Position numbers and translations under genes: made by a program
Notes under the pieces: generated by a model
What the model was told of the DNA's origin: nothing
Databases searched by the model: none
Seen by the model: the letters and a program-made list of their open reading frames with translations, nothing else
Part shown: positions 43,955-55,604 of the stretch, piece by piece
Numbering within the stretch: position 1 is the stretch's first letter
Layout of the letters: the number at the start of each line of letters is the position of its first letter
NCBI GenBank assembly: GCA_001414485.1
Contig: LLEY01000136.1
Span: 1-64,000 of the forward strand
Source of the DNA: Calycina herbarum
Taxonomy: Eukaryota; Ascomycota; Leotiomycetes; Helotiales; Pezizellaceae
DNA length: 64,000 nt
Direction: 5' to 3'

Positions 43955-46900
43955 ATGCCTCCAGATGATTGGAAAACCCGAACAAATCGCTTCCTTTTCG
44001 GCCGTGAGGAGGTCAAAATAAAGAAGCATCACAGTCGAAGAAGACGACGCCGACAGCATAGATCTGACTCCGGTTCCGATACGGTATGTGGTTCGCTGAC
44101 GGAGATACTCTACAACTTTCCACTGATGGTCCGATAGAGTGGGGTATCTATCGATACGGATGTTTCACAGAGCGAAAATGAAGCGGTTGTGAGTAATGAT
44201 CACGACAACTTGAGAATTCGATGTTGATACTTCACAGGATCGGGGCGCTGTCTCGAGAGACAGACTTGCGGTACCTCACCGAGGTCGCCATAAGCGCGCA
44301 TCGTCCGCCAACTCAGGCCAAAGCAGCAGTCATGTAACTGCGGCCCCCGCAAAGACACCCTACCAACAGTTGTGGGTACAGGCAGAAGATGATTTCCGGA
44401 CTGATTTCGAGAGTGATGCAAAACGATACGATCTTGTCATCGAGAAGATCTTCAATGGCAGCAAGCAAGCCTCCGAAAAAGGTGGTTTTCAGTCTACGCT
44501 GATGACTGCGTTACACCGAGGCCAAAAGGGCAAAGACTCGAAAGTTAGAGAGAAAATGACCAAATTTCTAACCGTCCTCACCCAAATATCGACGCCGCTC
44601 AGCCCTTTAGCCGGCCTCGATCCAACAATAGCACAACCAGTTTGGACTGGATTCTGTCTTGTACTGAAGGTAGGGTTGACACTCTTCTTGACTGTGTACC
44701 ATTCAGCTAAATTTGTCGTAGTTGTGCCTCAATCTCGCCACGAAATTACAGGAGCTACTAGATAATGTAGAGATAATTGCTGATATACTCAGCTTGTATT
44801 CTGCATTGGAAGAGAGATATAACGAGGCAAGCTCTTCGAGCCCTATTTTTAAAAGGACTCGGAAGCTATTTTCCAATATTCTCCGTTTCCAGGCCGTGGC
44901 TGCACATCGATTAGATTCACATATCATGAAGCGTGGGTTTTTAGAGGCCTTTGCTATAGATGAATGGAAGACTATGATGGATGATATTAAGAGAGGAGAT
45001 ACAGCTTGTCAAGACGCTCTCTTATTACACTCGCCTGAAAAGATTCTTAGTACTATAAAAGAATCTCAAACTGCTTTGGAGAAGGCCATCAACGAATTAA
45101 ATAAAAGGGAGGAAAAGGTTGTTGCTTGGTTGTCCCAGAAATCGGCGACGGAGGATCACAATGAAATCTACAGGAGGTCTGAGCAATTCAGGGATCGAGG
45201 GACGTGGTTTACCACGAAAGTTGAGGAGTGGATGAGTGGCCAGGCTGACCAATCTGTGTATTGGTTACACGGAATATGTAAGTCTCTTAAGTATCCCTTT
45301 GGAAGAGAAACATGACATGCTGATTTCTAAATTCAGATGGAATGGGCAAGTCATTCTTGATGTAAGTGTTCCTACCCACTGAAAGACTTCCATGTTACCT
45401 GACTAGATTTTCTGTCAGTTCTCGGGTCATAGATAACATCGAAGAGGCGACCCAAAACAACCCGGAAATACAACTGGCGTACTTCTACTTTTCTGAAGAT
45501 AATCAAAACACACCAGAAGCAGCATTCCGGAGTTTGCTAGCTCAGCTCGCCATATTACCCAACGGTTCTCTTGCCCCATCGATTGACACCTTCTACAACT
45601 CGAAACCAACCCCAAAACTCGGTCTAAACCAGTGTCAGAAGCAGATGAGTACTCTTGTTGAAGCACAGTCACAGACCATTATTGTTATCGATGCCCTTGA
45701 CGAATGCAGTGAGCCCACAAAGTTCTTGTCTGCCTTGAAGAATGTGGTTCCAAAGCGGAAGAATGCTCTCAAAATTTTGTTCTCTTCCAAAGAGGATTCT
45801 AAATCCGAGGTACAACGACTTTTCCCCTCGCATTCTGCAACAAAGCTTGATACCTCTACCAATGAGAACGACATCAAGTATTACGTCAACCTTCAAGTCA
45901 AGAGTCGTGATTCGGTGGAATTTGGATCAAGGCTGCTACAGCTCAGTGAAACGTGCGACAAATGCGGAAAGGCAAGAGCACTTGGGATCTGCGCGGACTG
46001 TAAAGACCGACAAGATATCGAAGAACGGCTTGTCAAGCTACTCATCGATAAATGCCACGGGATGTTTACCTGGGTGGATCTTCAGCTGGGGATTTTTTTC
46101 CCACCACACACTCCTCTTATGTTTAAGAGTGACGTAGAAAAAAAGTTACACGATTTGCGACGCTTGAAAGGCCAGCCGCACCTCGCCCAGGTCTATGCAC
46201 AGATTATTGAACGAAACGCGAGTGGAATCGAGGCTCAGAAGCTGGCAGAAAAGGCATACAAATGGCTACTTCATGTTAATACCACCCTACCAATGTCGAT
46301 GACAACTCTCTCGGAAGCTCTCTCCATAAATTCTGATGGTCGCATCGAGTCCTACGTCGATATCTCTACTCTATGTAGTAACATGATCGACAGCACGCAT
46401 GGCCGAGTTCATCTTTCACATCCCACAATGTTTCAGTACCTCAAGGATTTAGAGGACTCTAAAGGGGTCAAGATTTACTCTGCAGAGGAGTCGCACAAGG
46501 AAATAGCCACTACTTGTTTGAGATACTTGAAACATTATAGACTAGAAAGAATACCAAATGGATCTTTTGAAGGTAAGAATCCCGAGCTTTGCTCTGCGTA
46601 TGCTTCCTCTCAGTTGCTTGAGATATTCTAGGATAATGACCTTCATTCTCCGAGAACCTTTAGAAGAATCTAGGATTCGTGTTCAAATTCTTCCAAACGA
46701 TCTCGGAGAATGAGGATAATTGTTCCATACTTTTTTATACACTACTTACAAAACCAGGTGTACCTAGAGAAAAACCCGACTCTCTTACTCAGTGGAAACT
46801 CAGAACGTATGCACCCACGTTCTGGCTGTTCCATCTCAACCAAGTTTCACGCATCCACCAAAACCATACACTGAAGGAATTGTCAAATGACCTTTTCTTC

Positions 46901-49816
46901 CGCAAAGAGTCTTACACCAGATTTATTCCATGGGCAGAACTTTGGAAAAATGCTCATGTCGAAGAAAGACTAAGAAGAGAGAGCGACGATTATGACAGCA
47001 AGAACCGTGGTCAATTTGCCACCCAATTTCTTGACACCTACTCGCTCATCTTGTCCACCTTGTCTTCACCACCGGATCCATTCTTTGCAGCCTGTATACT
47101 TGGATTGCCCGACGTTTGCAAAAAGAGCGAGTATTCGATACCCGAAAAGTCCCAGAAACGGAATTTAAACCACGAACCTGGCGTCTTTCTTGCTATTAAG
47201 AGCCTCCGTTTGGACGCATTACAGATGTTGAGTGAGCATGGCGTTGATGTGAATAGTACTTGGCATGAAGGCCAAAACGCTCTTCACTGTGCAAGTATTT
47301 ATGGATCACTACAAATGGTGAAACATCTCGTGGCACATGGGGCGGCTCTTTCCTCGGTTAACGCCAACGGAGCAACTGCTTTGCATCTGTCAGCCTCATC
47401 CAAGAACGACCCCAAAGACAAGGTCACATATCTTTCAAGTATGGGCCTGGATGCCAATAGATCTGATGCCCATGGAGCGACAGTGCTCCATTACGCGGCA
47501 AAATCAAGAAAAATATCGCGCCAGCTACTCGAAAGATTGGAGCGTGTATCGATTGACTTCAGAGCGAAGGATTCCTCAAATGAAACTGCCTTGCATCACG
47601 CGGTTCAAAATCCCGGTATCACGACGGATGCACTTCAGAAGCTTCTCGATGAAGTAGAGATCGATGCAGTCGGCAAGAGAAAGATGACTGCATTGGCATA
47701 TTTAGTAGCGCCCAAATCAGAAGTATCTCAAAGGCATATCACCTCAATTTTGACAAAAGGGAAACCAGATGTTTCAGTCACCAATGAAAATGGAACCGTA
47801 TTACACCAGGCTGTTAAGAACACAAAATTCCCTGTTTCGTTAGTTGAAAAACTGGCAAAGAAGAGCATTATCAATCTGGTTGACAAGGAAGGTCGCACGG
47901 CATTGCACTGCGCAATGCTGCCAATTCAAGATAGCCATGCAGTTTCAAGGGTTTTGGAAAGGGCTGAGAATGTTGTAAAAATGCTCTTAAACAGGTTTGA
48001 TCCCGATTGCAACTTGGTTGATAAGAAAGGCGAAACGGCCATGCACCTTCTAGCTCGTTGTCCAATTCAGCCTACGGGCCTAATGGGGTTGCTACTTGAC
48101 AGAGGGGCAAATGCGTCGATTGTCAATAATGTGAAAGAAAACGCACTTCACGTTGCGCTCAGATTCAACCAATCAGATTCCAAAGACACAACGAAGGATT
48201 TCAAAAGACTCATTGATGCCACTGGCGATTTATCCATTGCTGATATTGGAGGAGAAACTGTACTTCATCGGGCCAGCCGCAATAATTACGTGGTATTAGA
48301 TGTGCTCTCTCTACTTTTCGAAGCAGGTGTTAGCATCAATGCCACAGATAAGACAGGCTCGACAGCCTTTCACTACGCGGTTGAGGCGAGGTCCATCAAT
48401 ACCCTACAAGCTTATTTGGGTAAAGGTGCAGATCCGAATCTCGTGGACTCCCAAAAATCAACAGCTCTTCATCGCTGGGCGATTCATCCATCCCGGTCTC
48501 CTGATGCCATGATAGCATTCTTGATAAAACAAGGGCTGCTCGACGTCAACGCACTGGACAAAGACAAAAGGACACCCCTCATGGTGGCAGCACTGTTGGG
48601 CAATAAACGGGCCGTAAAGGCATACATCGAAACCCAGCCTGTCGATCCTCTCGCAGTCGATAAAGAGAAAAATTCAATCATGCATTTGGCAGTTTCAAAT
48701 CAGAGGCAAGCGTTGGAAATTACGAAATTTCTCATCAAAAGCAAGACTGTTGACATCAACGGGAAGAATGGTAAAGGAGAGAGACCCTTACATCTCGCGG
48801 CACGAAAGGGCTCTCCTCGCGTGGTCAAGGAATTAATTGATGCCGGTGCTGGATGCTTGGTGGAAACGAATACCGGCGAGACACCTCTCCATTATGCAGT
48901 TCAGCGTGTTCGACATGCAGCTCAACGAGCTCCGGCAATAGCAGAAATCATCGAAATGTTGATTGAAGCTGCCCCTACCACGCGAGAAGTGAAAAACAAT
49001 AGCGGAGAAGCAGCACTGCATTTAGCACTCAAGAACCGAAGCTCGAGCATTAGTTTCGTTACACTTCTTCGAAACAAAGCGACCCCCAAAATCAAGATTA
49101 CTGAGAGGGTTGTCAACATTGTTGCTGGCGATGGTAGAACAGCCTTGCACCAAGCTGCTATCGAAAACTGGATGGATGAAGTAGATCTTCTTTTAGAACA
49201 CAAAGCTGATGTCAACGTGAAAGACCAGGCAAATTGGACCCCACTGTGTCATGCTGCAAAGCTCGGCCACGGTCTCGTGATGAAGAAATTGATGCAGGCA
49301 GGAGCTGATATAAACTCGGTAAATGATGAGCTGAGCACGCCTCTACATCTTGCTTCCGCAAACGGTCACTTCGAATGCGTCCGTCTCCTTCTCGACAAGA
49401 AAGCGAAGTTGGAAGACGAGGACCACTACCATCGAACCCCACTTTGGAGAGCTATGGTCTCGAATCGAGAACATGTTTCACGTCTCCTTTTAGAATACGG
49501 AGCAAATCCCAATACAAAACTCCAGAATGGTAGGATATTGTTGAACCGTGTTGCGGAGCTTGGAAATACGAGCGTGGCGAGGATGTTGTTGGAGAAGGGC
49601 GTTGATGTGGAAATGGCGCACGAGAAATGGAAAACGCCTCTCTACCAGGCCGTGAAAGCGAAGAAAATTGTTATGATAGGACTTTTATTGGATCATGGTG
49701 CGGTATACTCTTCACCTCCCCCTCCAAACCCGGAAGATTTGATTGGTGAAAAGCCAAGAACGAAGCTTGAACGGAGGGATACTCTGATTGCTCAACTCAT
49801 TTCAGAGCAGAAATAG
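43955..49816 (+). CDS. Fungal NLR/STAND protein: N-terminal helical domain, NACHT ATPase, ankyrin repeats
   Basis: Seven exons: 43955-44083, 44138-44188, 44238-44669, 44722-45277, 45337-45361, 45419-46572, 46674-49816; 1829 residues. A basic low-complexity head (1-95) is followed by a helical domain (about 100-280; LSPLAGLDPTIAQPVWTGF, KLQELLDNVEIIADILSLYS) like the DUF7708-type domains ahead of fungal NACHT proteins. The NACHT follows: P-loop YGMGKSFL (Gly391-Ser395), Walker B TIIVIDALDEC (about 484-494). A CDKC-x(8)-CADC insertion lies near 575-593. From about 983 to 1795 there are some 20 ankyrin repeats (NALHCASIYG, TPLHYAVQ, TPLHLASANGH). The exon 6 acceptor CTGTCAG gives GKSFLISRVI, the usual spacing. 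STAND proteins detect a ligand, oligomerise and start cell death or defence; HET and NLR in tandem suggests non-self recognition. Confidence 0.9.
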
Positions 49817-49944
49817 AGTCTGCTCAGTGTCTTGTGATTGTTTGGCTGGAAGCGATGGGGGAACTTATATTCGATTTACCCAAATCATCTCTCGATATAT
49901 AGCTTGCATGGGCTGCCAGACTTTGATTATTTTACATCTCACGT

Positions 49945-50158
49945 AAGAGTGCGCATTACTCTGTGAACATCCCATAACTCATTACTCGAGCAGATCTCGT
50001 ACAATTGCGAATGTTGTTTCAGAGGATTTAGGAGAATCAAGACACTAAGTCTTTGATTCTGCGAGATCTTCTCGAACAATACTTTCATTATCCTAGACCG
50101 CTTCGTATAAATAAGGTAAAAATAGGCGCTCTCAGTGCTAAGAGTAATGCCCACTTCT
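49945..50158. mobile_element. MITE-like element, copy 2
   Basis: The ends 49945-49971 and 50132-50158 are inverted copies of (G/A)A(A/G)GTG(C/G)GCATTACTCT, the same terminal sequence as the 16.6-kb element. Both copies also share interior GA(G/A)GAT(T/C)TAGGAGAAT(C/A)A. Lengths are 214 and 209 bp. No coding capacity. Confidence 0.65.
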
Positions 50159-50159
50159 C

Positions 50160-50540
50160 TTGCAATTGGCGTGTTTATTTTGGATCTTGTCACATTTCTG
50201 CTTTTGGAAGTCTTGAGTATCTCCATTTTCCTATGTGCTTTTTATGATACTCGAATGATTGCACGAGAATATCTGTTTTTCGTTAGCTCTTTTAGCATTG
50301 TAATGTTGTCGCAAGATCTTCTGGAGTATCTAGATTCTCCTATCCACTTCGCACTTTTGTGGTATTCCAATTTTTTACGGGGATATTTATTTTTTACAAG
50401 CTGGTTGCTGTTATAGTATCATCGTAATTTCTCTGGAGTATCTTGGTTCTCTTACCTAGTCCGTAGTTCTTTGTTGTTCGAAAGGTTTTAGGGAGATATC
50501 TCTATTTCGTTAGTTCTTGATTTTACCGCGACTTTGTATT
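50160..50540. repeat. Degenerate tandem-like array
   Basis: Segments such as AAGATCTTCTGGAGTATCTA, then GATTCTCCTA (about 50310-50345), recur as TTTCTCTGGAGTATCTTGGT (about 50430). TTCGTTAGCTCTT recurs as TTCGTTAGTTCTT at about 50500. Units are roughly 100 bp and poorly conserved. Confidence 0.4.
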
Positions 50541-50810
50541 CGTATCACCAGGATCAAGGGCCAACGCACATGGCCTCGCGAATCGCTAAGAAAATCGAAA
50601 GTAGCAGTCAATAGCTCTCGTTGAGTCGTTCTTGTTTCCAAGTGGTGGTTTGCGATTTTGAAAGCATTGGAATTCTTATGATGGTTTTAGGAGGAAATTT
50701 TATTAGGTAACCTACTAAAACGATGTGCAACAAGTTATACATGTCAGTCCAAAAGGGGTAATAGAGGGGTATGGTCACGTGGTGGGCTGAACCTTTTGCT
50801 CGTAGTTTAC

Positions 50811-50833
50811 TGGCTTACTCGCAGCTTACTCGC
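50811..50833 (-). repeat. Two GAGTAAGCT-like motifs
   Basis: On the minus strand, GCGAGTAAGCTGCGAGTAAG, the same motif as the array near 3.6 kb. Confidence 0.6.
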
Positions 50834-50892
50834 CTTATTCATTCATCTGAATGTAACGTCTGTGGATCTCGGTAAACTAAATTCACATTTCA

Positions 50893-51123
50893 TTGGTTTC
50901 TCAACTTGCTGATAAAAACATAGACGATGTTACACATGGGCTGAGCATCTCTCAAATCACGGGCACATTTGATATCAAGAGCAGTTGTGAAATAGTTGCT
51001 GTGGATGATGACACTGGGAGTGCTTCAAAATTCGTTTTATTTGATTTGACAAATGGCGCGGAGGAACCGACTTATGATCTTGGACAGCCTCAAAGGTTGT
51101 CTTCTATTACATGTTCGAAATGA
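50893..51123 (+). pseudogene. Coding-like fragment
   Basis: A 76-codon frame containing THGLSISQITGTFDIKSS, CEIVAVDDDTGSASKFVLFD and LTNGAEEPTYDLGQPQRLSS, with good amino-acid composition. It has no ATG of its own at the start, and an acceptor-like AACATAG sits inside it near 50918-50924. It may be the last exon of a lost or unrecognised gene. No family recognised. Confidence 0.3.
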
Positions 51124-52149
51124 ATTAGGGTTTGAGGTGCAGATGGTAAATAGAAATGTGGCATGGGATAGGAGAGAGGGGTTTGTATCATATGTTTTGG
51201 TATTCCAATTGCGCTTATATCCATAACTAGGGCGTTTGATAAGATGGTTTTGGCCACGACGAAAAGCTTAGCTTCCGTGAGCTGAGGGTGGATGATTACG
51301 GGGAGTTATTTCTTTTGGACAAGACAAAGTCACAAGAGAAGAGCCTTCTATGCCTCTTTTGCATAGGATTTGGCATTGAAAAGCGGCGGAGAAAGAACAA
51401 TAAGACTCAAAAGAAGAGAAAATCAATGTTTCAATATTTAACTCTCAAATTTATAGACAGTCAATCTAACCAGGGGTACAAGTACTACATTTCTTCCCAA
51501 TATTCCCTATTTATCTTGGAATCAGTATCACGGCACCCAAGAAGCATTAGAAAAACTCACCCTTAGTACAATCATCATCTGTATAATACCCATTAACCTA
51601 ACACCCCTTATCCTGGTTATAATATCAACTACTGGAGATCATCATCAGTATCTGATACCTAATACATATAGGAAATGGAATACTTACTCATATCCACTAT
51701 AATTTCCCTCCCCTAAAGCAAAACAAGGATATTTATCACTTCTATTATCATTATCCTTGCTTTTCTTGAAGGTATAATGGTTTTGATATTAGAATAAGGT
51801 ATACCAGTAGCAGTTTACTAAGTCTCTACCGTGCTATTTGATTTTGCAGTTCAGTATAATAGTGGAGGGGAGAAGATGGATTAGAAGTGCGTAATGGAAT
51901 TTCATAATGGGTTTTTTATACTTTGGTAACTAGTCTCTTTCTTTTGGAGGAAAGTTTTACAGTTTGATGAGATAAGATTTTAAAGGACTGGAAGTAGTAT
52001 TTAGCCTTCACTCTTAGTCGGTGCGGTTCTCCAAAATCAAAAAAATCGCTCTTCTAGGATTCTCAGTGTTGGAAATCATCACAGCTAGGCACCAACAAAC
52101 CCATTTATATTTCTATCACGATATCCAAAGTTTCTCAAAGTAAATACAC

Positions 52150-52422
52150 TCATACGGACCTTGGCCTTCTCGATGTTTCCCGCCTAAGCAACACCTGGTC
52201 TTCAAAGGCAGCCTCTTTATTCCTATACATTAAAAACTTTATAAACTTTGTATCGAGAATCAGAAAAATTGAGCTTAAACAATCTATTATAGCTGAACTG
52301 ATAATCAGTCGATACTCCGCATGTATATATTCTCCATAAGGCAAACTAAGAACCTCAACGGGAATCGCAGTATGCAAGAAAACGCTCCATAGGAGGAGCC
52401 AAAAGAGGAGATTTAAGAGCAT
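52150..52422 (-). CDS. Possible small membrane protein
   Basis: 90 codons from an ATG. The first 23 residues are very hydrophobic (MLLNLLFWLLLWSVFLHTAI), and a second hydrophobic segment follows (RLIISSAIIDCLSSIFLILD). The C terminus is charged and ends RRETSRRPRSV. No homologue is recognised, and the region is AT-rich and repeat-laden, so a chance frame is possible. Confidence 0.3.
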   Translation of the reverse strand: MLLNLLFWLLLWSVFLHTAIPVEVLSLPYGEYIHAEYRLIISSAIIDCLSSIFLILDTKFIKFLMYRNKEAAFEDQVLLRRETSRRPRSV

Positions 52423-52945
52423 CTTGATTGCACGCTAAAGTCGAGACCAGGGGAAGAATTTCCCCAAGGGCAAACAAAATATATACAAGGACAGGCAACC
52501 AAAATAGTTTGATAATATAAGCAAATTACCCGTACCGACCGGCCAACTCTTACCCTAGTACCATTTCTCTTTCAATAACCTAAGAAAAAACTTGAAAGGC
52601 TGTAAGACGGGAACTCTATTTGATCGATATTTGGGGTAGGAAAGTTCACCCTGTCGTGAAATCCTGTTGGATTTACTGCCGGCTCTTATACGACTTCGAA
52701 CTTTGTGGAAATTGAGTCATTCGAAATGGTACTCTCGTTTTCTCTTAAAGCAATTGTTGATTACTTTTGGCAGTAATTGGTGACCGAGGAGTATATAGGT
52801 GAGTAGTAAATAAATGCCTATTCCAATCCCATCCCAACTTTAGCCCAGATAAAAGAAGATAGTTGAACTTGATTGTCCCAAAGATCTAGGTCAATATTTC
52901 TCAATTATTTTAAATGTTTAGGATAATATTTCAAATTACCTAGAA

Positions 52946-52993
52946 GGTTGGAATAACGAGAGCCAAACAGGAAGGTACGAACTAAGTATTTAC
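52946..52993. repeat. Dispersed repeat fragment GTTGGAATAACGAG
   Basis: Aligns with 20606-20655: both read GTTGGAATAACGAGAG, then a 6-12-base variable part, AGG(T/A)..GGTACGA and AAGT(G/A)TTTACT. A third, shorter relative (TTGGAATAACGAG) is at about 53250-53262. Confidence 0.55.
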
Positions 52994-53329
52994 TACGAGC
53001 TAGTTTACAATGAGAATATCCCATGAACATGGAGTGTCAGAAGTCGTCTATCTAAACACCAAACACAGAGTTCGTCGTAAATCTCAATAGTCTACTACTA
53101 AATATCATCTGTATTAAATTCTTCTTAACTCCTTTCTCTCTTAGAAGTTAGAACTCAAAAAAAAAGGAGATGATCAAATGAACTTACGACAACTTAAATT
53201 GTCAGTGGTTTGCCTTTCCTGAAAATATTGTAATTCATATATTCTCTTAAGAAATTGGAATAACGAGTTTATAAGCGTGGCTTTACTGATTGTTTTTCCA
53301 TTGTTGGCCGTATTTTTCAGTGCTGTCCC

Positions 53330-53470
53330 TGCGCTCTTAGTGGGCTAGCTTCCCTACTGCTTTAGCGGCAGGGCTCCCAACCGGGCAGTGAGGGAACCCC
53401 TGAGAAACGTTACAGGGCATTGCAGCGTACCACCCCACCCTGTATTATGTGAATTGTGGGCCTACCCCGC
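53330..53470. other. GC-richer island in AT-rich DNA
   Basis: About 140 bp of clearly higher GC (words such as GGCAGGGCTCCCAACCGGGC and CCCCGCGCCCGGC) between AT-rich flanks. No coding frame. It is probably a fragment of inserted repeat DNA. Confidence 0.4.
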
Positions 53471-53777
53471 GCCCGGCATTTCAATAAATCAATTCCCTCT
53501 CAAGGGTTGCGCGATGAGAAGCGGCCGATATATTATAACATCCATTGAATTATCATTTTAACTAGAAAAAGTATATATCCTAAAAGCTTCATCCACAGCC
53601 CAGCCAGCTGCGCTGGTACCCATTCCATTCCAATTCCGGACCCCGATTCCCATATTCAATGAAGTACCCCGTATATATATTCCATTTCCAAAAAGACCTT
53701 GACTCCATTACCCTTCTCCCATCTCATCTAGCGGTCCCTCACAAGTAATCATATCATCTCAGACAAAATTACTCACC

Positions 53778-55604
53778 TCATCCCTCCATGAAGCTATCCG
53801 AACTCTTCCACTGCCCATCTTTCATGCTCATACCATCCTCAATAACTGGTGCCTTTCGTCCGAGAACACGTCCATCGAGCTTCACCACACAATCACCCTT
53901 CACCCAAAGTAAAGCGGCAACAGTGCTGGCGACCACAACTTGGACCACACCCAATCCGAGGACGGTATTCTTGAGGTAAGGGAACATGAAAACCCCATTT
54001 CCACCAACCCAAAGTGGCAATCCGATGACGAAGATACCAGTAAGCAAGGATTGCAAAACATTATGAGCGCCTTCAAGAGCATCACTCTCAGTCGAACTAG
54101 GAGTAACAGATCTAATATGATTCGTAGTCGCAAAATTCGTCAACACAGCACCAGAAACGAGAATCCCAAAGAGAAGCGAGACGATATTCTCGTTGAAATT
54201 CTGCGCATTGTCGTCAAGTGACCATGCGGAGCCGAAACCAGAGGTGATAGGACGGAGTGTTCCTTCGACGTAGAAGCCGAATGCGATGATACCTGCGAAG
54301 CCGAGTAAAGCACTTGGAATGGCGGAGCCGAGATGGCTTCGACGAGTGGAGAGGTGGTTTGGTGGGCGGGAACGGACGTAGGAAGCAAGTGCTGCGACAG
54401 CGAAGGTGATGAGGGAGGCTACTAGGGGACCGAGGAACATGAGACCTAGTTGGGTTGGGAGTGCGAGGATTGGGTTTGGTGAGAAGAGGAGGGCGAGGAG
54501 GTGTGCGACGGCGATTGCTGTCGCGTATAGGGGAGCAGTAAGGAGGAAAGTAAGGACCGAGGTTGGTGCACAAAAGGCTCGAACGTGGAGTAGTGCGGTC
54601 GGTAATTGGAACTTTGATGTGGCATTCGCGTTTGTGGGTCGGAGACTGCATAGGTATGCCTTGAATCCAGAAGTAGGAGGCGCAGAAACCGTAGTGACAG
54701 TAGTGGGCTGGAATGAAGAGCTCGAGGCATTCGATGAATCGCGCTTGAATGTTGTCTCGGGTGTAGCCACGATCAAAAGCAAAATCGAGAATGCTTGGAT
54801 GATGTTGACAACCATGATCTGGTTTCTGTATCCTTCAGTCCTCTGGGAGACGTAGCCTCCAAGCATTGGCGAGCCCCATGTGAAAACGATGCTCACAACA
54901 TTGTAGATGGTTATTCGAGTGGATCTCTCGTGCGCCTGTACAAAGGTTAGTCACAGTCAGAGTAGATTTTGGGGTATACACTACTTACGAAATACATGTC
55001 TTTGATGGACATCACCACAAGTGCCTCGAAAGAGCCCCAGCATATTCCAGAGATGATTCTTGAAGCCATGAACTCCATGTAGTTTCCGGTGACGTGCATT
55101 GTCCAGAAAGCCGAGAGGAGTAAACCAACAGAGCTTACGAGGTACGGGATCCTCTTTCCAATCATCTGCGAGACTATCACACTCTTCAAGCCGAAGAGTC
55201 CACCCAACATAATTGGCAAACCAGTCAAGGCTGCAACCCCTTCCCAAGTCGTATTCAGTTCAAACTTGAGAACACCACCGACGCTGACAAGCATCATCTT
55301 GAAGATGCTAACAACCGCGGTTCCTAAAAGCAGAGACCCGAATGCAAGTTCCTTCTTCCATTGTGGCCAGTTCTAACTTCGTGTTAGTTAAATCGTCGTT
55401 GGAGAGGGTGGAAGGACGAACCAGCGGATCTTGTGGGGAATCAGTAGGCTGCGGGTCTAGCTCTACAGCTGCATGTTTTCCAGACCCAAATTTCTTCGCG
55501 CGCTGGGGTGCTTTTGTGGTATCAACAATCTCCCTCGACATCGTTGACGTTACTGAAATACTCTTCGTGTGGGCACGCTTTGGCTCTTTAACTTGAGGCT
55601 CCAT
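53778..55604 (-). CDS. Major facilitator superfamily transporter
   Basis: Three exons (55604-55422, 55372-54989, 54935-53778), 574 residues. The first intron (donor GTTCGT, acceptor GTTAG) restores DPLNWPQWKKELAFG, the entry signature of a large fungal MFS group (DHA1-like drug and toxin exporters). The N-terminal ~65 residues are cytosolic and polar. About twelve hydrophobic helices follow; the first half includes GLPIMLGGLFGLKS, the 2-3 loop, and a segment ISGICWGSFEALVVMSIKDM, then AHERSTRITIYN and SPMLGGYVSQ at the usual positions of the 4-5 loop. A central loop holds PETTFKRDS. It probably exports small molecules at the plasma membrane. The substrate cannot be inferred; its distance to the tyrosinase (about 6 kb) gives only weak support for a joint role. 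Confidence 0.88.

Larger units (their letters stand above)
49817..53777. other. 4-kb repeat-rich region without a supported conserved gene
   Basis: Contains the second MITE copy (49945-50158), a degenerate array (50160-50540), two GAGTAAGCT motifs in reverse (50811-50833), a coding-like fragment (50893-51123), a possible small membrane protein (52150-52422), repeat fragments with GTTGGAATAACGAG (52860-53275) and a GC-richer island (53330-53470). The rest is AT-rich. Confidence 0.6.

Noticed and set aside
45401..45418. Alternative acceptor GACTAG at 45406 in the NLR
   Set aside because: It also keeps frame but inserts four residues after the P-loop; the later CTGTCAG gives the usual GKS-x-L-x-S spacing and leaves CTGAC as branch point.
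43955..49816. NLR region as two genes (NACHT gene ending at 46631, ankyrin gene starting at 46679)
   Set aside because: A 101-bp intron (46573-46673, GTAAGA...AATCTAG) joins both frames exactly, the second frame has no convincing ATG at its start, and NACHT-ankyrin fusions are a known architecture.
54406..54855. 149-codon plus-strand frame opposite the MFS transporter
   Set aside because: It is an antisense shadow of an exon coding membrane helices; no independent evidence.
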